From: Sinotaia quadrata
Lineage: Eukaryota > Mollusca > Gastropoda > Architaenioglossa > Viviparidae
Length of the DNA: 64,000 bases
NCBI GenBank assembly: GCA_028829895.1
Contig: CM054181.1
Coordinates: forward strand, 16,648,001 to 16,712,000
Reading direction: 5' to 3'
Positions 24,401 to 36,400 of the stretch are shown in pieces (within the stretch, counting starts at the first letter, position 1; each line of letters starts with the position of its first letter). A model generated the notes under the pieces. It did not search any database, had not been told where the DNA came from, and was given only the letters and a program-made list of their open reading frames with translations. The position numbers and the translations under genes are program-made.

Positions 24401-27400
24401 GGACATTTTCTGGAGTGAAAATATCATCATTTTAATAATGAATATGAAGATAAAATATTAAACGAAAATCCGTCACAGCATAGCAATTGCTGCAAGTCTT
24501 TATGTCAAAGAAATCAATTGTGTTAGTTCAGTAATGAATAAAAATCCCCGATCAATAGCCCCCTATTATTATACCAGTTTATAATTAGCATTTTCATGAT
24601 AAGAAAAAGATTTCAAAATTTGAAAAGACAAAAAAATTAATTTAAGATTAATTAATGAAAAGAAAGACAACTTTAGACAGTCTGACCACACCTGTATCTG
24701 GTTCTAGTTTGACAGTCACTCGAGTTCCGGGTTCTAATCGGCGGTCAAGTTGTACCTCCTAAAAAGAGAAATGGTAACTGTTTCAATTAATAAGCAATTA
24801 CCTAGCACTATGCTGACTAACTTGTAAGGAATCAAAACTATTTCAAACCTGCAAAACATCCAAGCAAGTGACCTGTTTAAAGAGATTAATTTATTTTTTT
24901 AAACACAAAAAAACAACAAATATAATTTAAATGAATTTATGCAAATGGTTTTGCTGTAAAAGCATTACTTATAAAATACCTGTAAACCTTAATCAGAATG
25001 CGGATACAACCAATATTTGAGATATAAGCTCTTCAAAGTTGTACTTAATTATTAAACGTTGCATTGCAAGTTGGAGGTTTGTTGGTTTCTGCAAATAGTT
25101 TAAAAGAAAATAGAAACAAACATGGAAAGCACCAGAAAATGAACAAGTTACCTAGGAATTTAAAGACTGTTAACTCCTTCAATACCTAGGATCTGTACAT
25201 GTATCTATGACAACTGATTAAGGGAGAGTCTACCCTAAAAGCCCTTTTCTTAAAATAAACATTATAGAGTTGGTTTCAATGCACTTTTTATTTGAAAACG
25301 TTATGGAAAGACTGTATAAAGCAAATTTTCAGCAATATGTGCACTATATTTTTTTTAATTCACATTTTTATGCTGAAAAAAAAATTCCGCACCTTCAACA
25401 ATTATTTACAGAAACAAACAAAATAAATCGCATTATATTCACTGGCATTTTTAATTTAAAAAGTTACAGAAGCATTTTCATATAACTTTAATGCAAACAA
25501 AAAAAAAAATAGCCCGCCTAACATAAGACTGATATTTATGAGTAGTACTCAGCTACTGTGTCCGTTTTCGTAGCCAAATGTAACAATTTTTAGCAATTTT
25601 TCCCAACTAAAAAAGAAACACACGGCCAGACACAAACACTCACAAATGCTCCTTTACAGATAAAAATAAGTACCTTTTAATAAAAAGGCAAACAAAAATG
25701 GATTTATAAGACTTCATTCATGCATAAACTAGAGATCTCAAAATCTATTTTTTTCACTTTGAACTCTCCCCTTATTGCCTTCAAGGGGAGATAACTGCTA
25801 CATTTTACAATTTGCTTTGTATAGTTATCATATGCGGGTTACATAATAAACAGAGACAACTCTTTTAAAAAGCAGTTCAAAAGTCTTTCAAATTCAGCAA
25901 TAAAATGTTAAGAGTACAAACCCACTATCTCCATGACTGTACCTTTTTTAAACCAATATTTGCATATGAGCCTTTCCCTTCTTTGACAGGCTTATCTAAA
26001 ACAACTCCCTCTCTGTATGGCGTCTCGTCTGTAACACGCATGTGATGTGGACAATCAAGAGGATTCAGCAATCCTGCAAGGATAAGCAAGTGCTTGATAG
26101 TGCTCTAAAACTAAATCTTACTTCTCGAGTTAACTTATTCAATCAGCAACAAAACACTCTACAAATAATTTTAACAATCAATACTGAAAATTTTATTTTA
26201 CAATCTCAACTGGCAATTTTAGCACCCTGAAAGAAACAGTCATTAAATTTCATTATGCAATCAATGGGAAAATAGGTTGCAAATATGTGTATGTGTGTGT
26301 GTGTGTGTGTGTGTGTATCTGTACGCACATGCACATGCATATGTGAAATTAACAGAAAATGTAGTTAAAAGGAAGGAGAACCAAAGGAGAGATTAAAAAA
26401 CAACATTTACTTTTTTTATATTCATCACATAGAGAATGATGGATTGAAACATGCTATTTAATATTTAATGGTGATTAACTTGTTCTGAAAAAAAATTAAC
26501 TTTAAAACTAAAAAATGCTGCTTTTTGAAAGATGAATAGGACCTGACAAACATGCTTTACAATAAACACACATCTTACCTGCATATTGCAGATCTCTATG
26601 TTGCGGAAAGAAGTTTTTACGCAGATATTGTGGACATTCAAGATACTGAAGAATGCGTGCCATCTGTAGGCAGGCCTGTTTCTCCTTGTTAGGTTCATCA
26701 CTAAAATTTTTTATTAAAATTTGTTTAGTAATCTTGCAGCACATAAATAAAGTCTTCCTAGATATAGAGCCCACAAAACTTGAACAGTATGTTTACACAT
26801 TTGCCATTTATAATTCACAAGTAACCCATCATTTAAAAAATTATACAGTAAGTTAAAATTTAGTTAAAATTATGTGTATAGACTGATGGTAGTAGGTTTT
26901 ATGGAGTATGAAAAGGGTTAAACTGATTCAGAAACACATTAGCCTAAATCATCAAGCGCAAGATGAATTCATTACAGTAAAAGCTATACAGAAAAGCTCT
27001 AGGCATATCTGGAGTGCAACTTAATCACAAAATTATTTAATTGGTTTCCTATATCTGTAATACTGTCTCAAGTTTTCTTTAGTATAATCCATGCTCATTT
27101 TCAACTTGTGAGTCTTTATATTAGTTCAAAAAGGTCTCCTATAAAATTTTATACCAGAGGTTTTCAAAGTTTCTCAAACCATGGAATCCTTTCATAGTTG
27201 CCAAAAAGATGATGAAGTTGCAAAAAGTCACAGCATACAAATGAGGGATTGTAGTTCAGTGGTCAGTCCTTAGTATATACTGGTGCCTCTATTATGCGCC
27301 TCAATATATTGTGGACCCGCATAAAATGCAGACAGTCTGTGTACCCCAGTTTGTTTTTTTAGCCATCCAGGTTCTTCAAATTACATATACAGAGTTAATA

Positions 27401-30400
27401 GCACTGTATCAAATCAACTGGTTCAATTTGCAAATGTTTTGCCGACCATGCCTAAACTTTATACAGTATAAGTGTTGAGTACATTGTACTTGTACTTGCC
27501 ACTTCTTAAACACAGCTTAACAATGATCATTATTGTAAACTTTCATGTCCTCATTCAAGAGACTACATGTTTTATTAATGCTAAAAATCTATATACACGA
27601 TTTTCTAATTTAGTTCAACAATGTTGTGTTTACATATGCTAAATTACATGGCTTAAAGTACATGCAGTGAACCATAAATTGACAAACATTAGCCATCATG
27701 TGACATGGGTTGTTCTTAAATGACAGAAAGGTTCCCTCGTTATAATGTGGCCTCACGTAAAATACAACCGAATTTTTTGGATCCCAAGGACCGCGTTATA
27801 TTGAGGTACCAGTTTACTTGATATAAGAGGTCCCTTAAACAGTGGTCAGTCTTAGTATACTTTATATCAGAGGTCTCCAAAATAATCAGTCCTTAGTATG
27901 CTTATATCATGGGCCAATCAAACAGTGGTCAATCCTAGTACACTTTATAACACGGGTCTTCAAAACAGTGGTCAGTAAATATGCTTTATATCAAGCAGTG
28001 GTCAACCCAAGTATACTTTATATTAGGGGTCTCCCAAACAGTGTTCAGTCAGTATGCTTTATATCAGGTCCCCCAAATAGTGGTCAACTCTAGCATACTT
28101 TATATCAGGGGTTTCCCAAACAGTGTTCAGTCCGTATGCTTTATATCATGAGACCCCCAAATAGTGGTCAACCCTAGTATACTTTATATCAGGGGTCTCC
28201 CAAACAGTGGTCAGTCAGTATGCTTTATATCATGAGACCCCCAAATAGTGGTCAATCCTAGTATACTTTATATCAGGGGTCTCCCCAAAAGTGGTCAGTC
28301 AGTATGCTTTATATCAGGGTTCCCCAGTGATCAGTCCCTAGTAATCTGAATATCAGGAATCCCCAAAATAGTACATGTGTGTACCATGGCACCCACCATG
28401 CATTTTATGGTGTCCTGCACTCACTGTCCAACTGGCTTCCCGTTCACATTTTTCGTGGCTTGCATTCTTCAATTGGTACCTGACATATTCACCTGAATTC
28501 TAAAGATGACACCTGGTTTTAAAATGTGCTTGGGGACCCCTAGCTGTAAACAATTGACTAAAGTGTATTTTCCATAAGTACAAAGCATTTTAAACAGGTG
28601 TTTTACTTTCGTACTCAGAAATAAAACTTCTTTTTTTCCTAGAAACAATTCCTTATAAGTCATCAATCCATGACAGCTGCACACACCAAAACCAAACTAA
28701 GTTTGTCTATTGTTTTCAATAATACTCCCATCTCACTATCTAAATTCACAAACATTTACTTATTCTAATTGTTAAAACCATACTAGAAAATTTTAAAACC
28801 TATCTGGGGAAGGTTTTAATTTCACTCCTTAAATTCCATGTAAGAGCTTATTAAGCAAATATAATGGAGATTTATTAACACTTCCTATCAGTTATGTTCT
28901 ATGTGTTTTACATCTTTTGTGTACTTCAACTATCACACACTAGAGAATGCATGTACTGGTATTTGCAACTCAACAATCTCAAACTAGGAAGCAGACATAC
29001 TGACTGATATGTGTAGCTCGGCAATCCAAAACTAGGGAGCAGATATACTGATATGTGTAGCTTGACAATCCTAGATGGAGTATAATGGTTGGAATATGAT
29101 TATATTCCAATGACTATATGAGTGGGGTTAGAATGCCTCCCTTTTTGAATGTTAATAGCACAGAGACTTTTTAAGCCACCAAACCCCTCAAGAATGACAA
29201 CAAAATTTACCTTCAGTTTAATTGCCCTAAAGCTAAAATGTGTATATACATTTATATGCACAAAGAAAGAAAATCTAATTACAATAAACTAGTCATGCAA
29301 ATGAAATAGTTTTTAGTCAGATTTTATTTTTTTTAATGCTTCTTTGAATATTGCCTTTTACAACCAGTTTTAGAAACACCATAAAAATGTTAATCTTGTT
29401 TGTTTTTTTTAAAAAAAATTTAACATGTTTACTTGTAAATGCTACTCATACTGGTTTATACTAAACATTTGTAAAAAGAAAAATTAATAATTTGCCTCTA
29501 AATATTTTTTAAGCAAGACAGTGTGAGAACTGAAAGGAACGAAAAATGGAGTGAATGTAAGAGAACAGAAGATGAGAGAGAGAGAAAGGTAAATAAAGGG
29601 AGAAGAGAACATGGAATGAAATGGAGTGAAAGTGCAAAGATAGATAAAAGGAGAAGAGAAGATAGGGTGAAAATGAGAGAAAGAGATGGAAGGAGAGAGA
29701 AAGAAACAAAGAAGGGAGAAAGGAAAGTGAGGGTGGGGGTGAAAGATAGTAGGTAAGACCACTCAAATTTTGAAGTCTGGCCAAATAAGCTGATATTTGC
29801 AGGTTATGTTATGTACCTCAAAGTAAGTTTGCATAATTTTGGAGCTCTAGCTTTAATAGAAAAAAAGTTATGACGGTTCAAAGTTTGATGTAAATTGCAG
29901 AAAAACTCAGATTTCACGAAACCCCCTTTTGAAATGACCACAAAACAAAAACTATGAAACATACACAGTTCATCTTTGCTATGTCAACTCTCTGTAACAC
30001 AATTATACTGCTGATTTTTTTTTAAGGATCACAGATGCATAGAAAATGAAGTACAGTCCTCTCAAAATAGCATTTTGTTCAAAATTTCAAACGGCAAGTG
30101 GTCAAAAACAGAATGTCTCTTTTGGAGTCTTGTAAAACAAGAATATAATTTCTATATTTTCTAAAAAAAATAAGTCTCATCATGAATCATCATTTAATCA
30201 TTTGCAGCCAGTATTTTTTGTATAGGACTGCTTTTAATATAAGCAGTTTGTCCTAACAAATCATCACCCTCTTGCAACCGTACTTTAAATGGCCGATGTT
30301 TATCTAACCTCGTTAATGATCAAAATAAAACTTTCTAACATATCGTAACTTAAAAATAATAAATAATCGTTTTACAGTAGCAATATTTAGATGAAATTTA

Positions 30401-33400
30401 ATAGTTTTTGTTAAAATTTACGCAAAATGTTATCTGGTTGATCCATTTTAATACACGTGTGGTCCAAGATGGCGATCTCTCGTCAACTTCGGCATGGGCG
30501 CGAATAAAACTATTAGGGTTTCCCGCGTTCATTGCCATTCGCACTTCCGTTATAGAGACTTCTGGTTCATGTTATATACCATTTTAAAGGGCAAAAGATG
30601 ACCTTTTCAACAGTATAAAGTAGGCGAACAGATGAGAATGGGTTTCGAAGTTATAATGCGTCAAACATAACACATAATTTGGATGATCATTTTCTACAGT
30701 AAAAATTTTAAAAAATTAAATCAACCGATGCTTATGTTAAAGGTCATTATCTTAGCTTTCCGTTGATATAAGATTTATTTTTATTGGTTGAATACTAAAA
30801 GAGCGATAGCGCGTTATGTGAGCATACCCAAAAACGATGTCGGAGGTAAGCCATTTTCAAATCTCGCCACGGGTACTTTAGTACGCTTTACCGACTGTGA
30901 GTTTATCGATCAAAACGTAATAAATACGTCATTCAAATGTACAAACAAAACTTATATTTAACGTTGGAAGATTCCTTTATTTGTTAAAACAATTTCCAAC
31001 CATTTCTTTCTTTTAATTACCGAGATAGACAGTTTTGAAAGAGTGAATTCAGTCAAAAAGTGACGTCTCCAGTCTCCATATACTAATATAGCGAGTGGTC
31101 TTACCTAAAGATAGACAAAAAGAGAAGAGAATATGGAGAGAAAAGGAGAGTAAAGAAAGAAAGAAGTGAAAGGGGAAGAGAAGATGGAAGGAGAGAGTAA
31201 GTAAATGGAAAAAGGTGGAGAGAAATGGACAGAAAGAGAGAGAAATGAAGTGGGAGAATAGAGAAAGAGGAAGTAAGTTGGAAAGAACTAGGAAATAAAT
31301 AAAAATTGTAATAATTATGATAATAACCTTGTAAGAGTGTTTGTTTCATCAAAAATAACTATTTCATCGATGTTGAACACCACAGCCGCACGAGCAATCT
31401 GAAATTATAAATAAAACAAAATCATAACTGACTGCAAACAATATTAATATCAATTATCATCCTATGTGCCACTAGATTATTTAAAATAAAATAAAATACA
31501 TAACTGTCTGCAACATCATAAATACCATTGCAATTGCTTCAAGATTATTTACAATAAAATAAAATAAGCAACAGGCTGCATCTCATCTGGTATCACTAAT
31601 TTATTTATTGAATATTTATTTTATTTCACATTGCTTTCTAAAATAAAAACCCAACAAGCAGCAAAACCCACCACAACTATTAAGGACTCTGCTATCATAA
31701 TAAATCAAGTTGTAGCTGTTATGGAAAAAGAGTATGCAAATGTGATAATTATTAAATACTTACTTTGCTTTCTTTTTTATTGATAAACCAAACTGTTACA
31801 AACAAAAGTTTCAAAATAAAATTCTTTGCCCTCCATGTCAATAATCCTGTCTTGAAACATATAGTAATGCCTATTTCTATTTTATTTTAAATGTTAGTGT
31901 TAATATTGTGAATAATGAGGATTTATATACATAACTCAATCACATTATGGTTGCAAGGTTTAAATATTCATGCTTTAATATTCACTCTAATAAAATGAGG
32001 AATTCCATTTGAATGTCACTCGTTTAGTGAGTGTTATACAGTGAGTGAGTGAGTGACCTGTATTAGTGAGTAATGCAACTTTAAAAAATAAATAAATATC
32101 AATTAAAATATTTTTTGAAGTCATGTGGAAAAACCTAAACAAAGCACGGCAATACTAATTTAACTCATTTCCATAGGTGACCCATGCTCCTCTTCACTTT
32201 GTCTTTAAAAATATATAATTAAAATACTATATTTTCTTAACTCTTTATTTTATTGTTAACAATTTGTACCAGCAAATTTAATCAGTCTTTAAGTGTTTAA
32301 AAAAAATCTGAAAATTTACAATAAAAATTATCTGTACAAAAGTATTTTTTATTGCTCACTCACTCTCTCTCTTTCCCTCCCTCTCTCACTACAAAAATTA
32401 ATATTCAGCAGAGGGCCAGATATGAAAATTACTCAATTAGTTTAAGTCTCAATGCAAAGACAATTTCCTAATTCTGATGGTCTTTTTCTTAAATTAAAAA
32501 CACAACTGAAATTATATTTACTAAAAAAGCGTAGTTATGAGTAAAATGTACAAATGGATCATCCCACATTCTAATTTTGTCCATATATATTAGAATATTA
32601 TTAAGAAAGGGTCATTACTTGTCCTGCCAAATATGTGCGTAATTCATGTGACTGGGCATTATCCAATATGGTTCCTGGCAGAGCAATGGTCAATGTGTAA
32701 TTTCTACCCTCTGGAACATAATGGAAAATGTGTAAGTAGTAGTTTTTGCAAATACATTCTAGAAAATGTATTCCACATCTTAATTCTCTTTTCAAAATTT
32801 AAAACAGCTTTCAACAACACACTAATTCTAAAAAGACAAATGTTCATACTTGCTTTGGCACTTCTACAATTACATGTACTCAACCTTTATCCTGCTCAGT
32901 TTACCTAGTGTAGTAATGCCTAATTTAAGATTAAAAGAGAAAAGTTCTAACTTTCTTAGAGTGTTTATCTCACCTCTTATTATTTGACATCTAATGATCT
33001 AAGTGCACTAAAATCAAAATCAGAAATAAAATGAAAAATAAAAAGCAAGCTAGGAATAGGAGACAAGAATATTTAGCAATGAGGGGATGGGCGAGTTGCA
33101 GAAAAAAATGTGGCACTTCACATAAAGTTAGAATTGTGTCAACCTAAAATTACATATTCAAGTTTCTTATATAATATATGATTATCCTGAGTTTTAATTA
33201 TCTATATCACTTCTGATCCAGGTCAGTTTATGGCATTGATGTTTCACTTTAATATTCATTAATCATATTCAGAGCAAGAAAACTAATCTATATAAGCAGA
33301 ATTATTTGGAGTAATATACTAATAAGCAGAATTATCTGAGATGTTGAATTAGTAATACTAATACAGTAATAGCAGTAAGTAAACAACAGGACAGCGTTTC

Positions 33401-36400
33401 ATTCCAGCACACAAAAAATATTATTTTTTGTGAGAAAAATTATTTTTTGCAAACTGGTACTAGAATTAGTAGAAAAACAAAGTAAGGCATTTTTTACCCA
33501 AAATATTAATTTAATAGACTCTCATTAGAAAATCCTTAAAAGTCAAATAGTAAACTATCTAGCTTATATTTATAATTCACAAGAACAGTGAAGAATATTA
33601 ATTTTTAAAAACTAATGGAGATAAATGAAGGTGATAAGAGACTGGGTTGCTTTTGTTTAATTTTAAAAATAAATTTCATTCTTTTAATTTATTCAAGCTT
33701 AAGAAATGTGATTGATTTTTGTTGTATATGATTTGGGGGGGGGGTCTAAATGAATACATAATATCATATATATGACATGAGTCAGAACTAATACACTCTG
33801 ATGAAAGTTTATTAATTATAATTAGCATCTTTGTGAAGTTTCTTAAATTAAAAAAAAATACTAATTAATTATTAATACATTTTAAACAGTCCGTTCTTAA
33901 GACTAATCCTGTGTTTGTGTAAATCTCTTCTGATTTCAAGGCAATCTTGTCAGGACTTTTAGTTGTCTGTAAAAGTAGTGTACTTTAGGTCCCACTACTA
34001 AATGCTTTATTTAATTATTTAGTATGAAAAGTGATGCTGAATTTAATTAATTAAAGATGACAGCAAGGATTATAATAATAATTTTAAAAAATATTTACTT
34101 TCAATATCTTTTTTTTTAAAATCGAGATCCTGTTCATTACACTACTAAACAATTCCACTGCCTCCTTACCAAGAGAGATAAATAATTATAACAGCTAAAG
34201 CATAAGGAGTTATACAGATTATAAACTGATAGTTACTAAGCAATATTATTATATAATTATTTAGATAGTTTAAAAAGTCTTTAAGTCCCTTATTCATATA
34301 AGGAAAAAAAACTTGCTGGCTATCTCTTTTCTGTCCTCTTCCTCATGTTGTTCTTTATCGGCTTCCTCTTCTTGCCTCCTCTTTTCTTCCTCATACTGTT
34401 TCATCAGTCTTTCTTCCCTCTTTCTTCGTTTTTCTTCACGCCCTGGCCATGGGAATAAGAAATCTATGCAATGACTTCTTTTTAAATTACATTTCATTAG
34501 CTTAGGACAGAATAAAATGTATGTAGTTATTTTTGTAACTAGAAGGGCTATTATTCATGTTATTTCATTTCTAATATGTGACATAAACACACCAACTGAA
34601 AATTCTTTTGGTTGGTATGTTCCAAAACAAATATGTAATAAACTAATCTGGTTACATTGCATTAAAATCTCCACTGTTGAAATGTTGTCACTGAAACCAG
34701 AGGCATTAATTTTTAAACAATAAACCCATACAAAATTACAACAAATTTTTAAAAATAATTTTAAAGAACAAAAAGCAAACATTAAAATAATATGGAATGA
34801 AAAAAATATATATTAAAGGAAATAACTGCAACATTACAAATAAAATAGCTTAATAGCTTTAATAGCTTAACCTTATACACTGGCAAATATATTAAAATCT
34901 GTATCTTTGTATTCACTGATTCTATAGTATAAAATAAAGTATGATGGTATCAAGCATAATTCAAACAGAGTTCAATTAAAAGTAAATTAAAAATCCCATA
35001 TTGAACATTCCTAGCTACTATAAAAATCTGTCATAATACATAATGGAAAACTGACTTATTATAAAATGAAAATTATATATTTATTATTACTATTGAATAT
35101 TAATTATTACTGATTAAAAAAAATGCTAATCACCATTAATAAGTTAAAATAAGTCTGGTTACATTATATAGGAAAATATATCTAATAAAAAATCTTAGAA
35201 AATTAAAAACATAATGGCTTCAATTATACTGCAATAAGTTTTATATTATAAATTTATAAGCTGTTTAACCAGACATTAAAATAAAACTAAAAGTGCTTCA
35301 AAAATTAAATACGCCTATATAGTATATTAAACAGGACATTATATGTTATAAATAATATAATAAAATAAGTCAATAAAAAATCTTTGAAAATTATAATACA
35401 CTGTATCACACAAATGGTTTCTAGTACATTAAAACTAGCATGTCTTTTCAGCCAAATGAAACAAACAAATTACCATTATTACCAAACAAACAACTGACCA
35501 AACAAACCAATGACCAAATAAGTGAATCACTGAATGAAAGAAATATATCAAATAACCAGTAAAAAAGCACTTCAAATGATAAATTCTTATGGTTTTTGAG
35601 CAAAATAATAACACTTGTCACAATGGAAACATCTAAATTTATATATATTGTACAAAGTTCATATGAAAGGTGTAATTCTTTCGTCAGTAGCTTATTTGAT
35701 TTCGTTTGGGTGAACCGACACTCCCCACTATACCTAAAGCCATTTGTGAGATGTATTGTGTTGTTATTTGTTAATATTTTTTTAATTTCTCATAGTCATA
35801 ATGTAACTAGATAAACTAAACCTGAACTCTCTTCAGTTGCACATACTGTATATATGATATTACTTGAAAACTACTTCTAAATTCCATGTTAAATCTAGGG
35901 AGTTACATCCATCACAGTTCACACACACACAAACAAACAATTTACTTTCAATACTATTAAAATTAAGCATGATTCATTTAGATTTCATGAGGAAATAGGT
36001 TAATACAATAATTTACAGGAAGACAATCTGCTTGAAGAGAATTTCCTCCAATTTCAAATTTTAAGCATTTACTGATTTACCAAACTATAAATTGATATGA
36101 TTATCACTATCCAAAGACCAACAATCTAACCTTTTAAACTAAATTTTAGCATCAAAATCATTCAAATAATTCATAAACGCCAGCAAACTGACGATTATTT
36201 GATCTTCTTAAATTCTAAATGGTGTGTACAACTAAGAACTAAAGGAGTGCCAATACTATTATACTTATTTAATTGCTTTTAAGTATGCATTTATACTTAC
36301 TCTGTTTGTGATAAGCTGTCCATTCACTTTGCTGGGGAAATAAAATATATTTTTAAAAAATAAATTCAAAGAAACATAAGCAACACTGTAAATAGTCTAT

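Larger units (their letters stand above)
26701..31327 (-). other. SPOUT1 intron 5
   Basis: 4.6-kb intron carrying a pogo/Tigger-like element (27279-27813) inside a tandem array, the rest of that array to 28380, a GA-rich tract and a 1.35-kb inverted-repeat element. The stretch 28381-29510 is AT-rich with no recognised feature. Confidence 0.6.
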
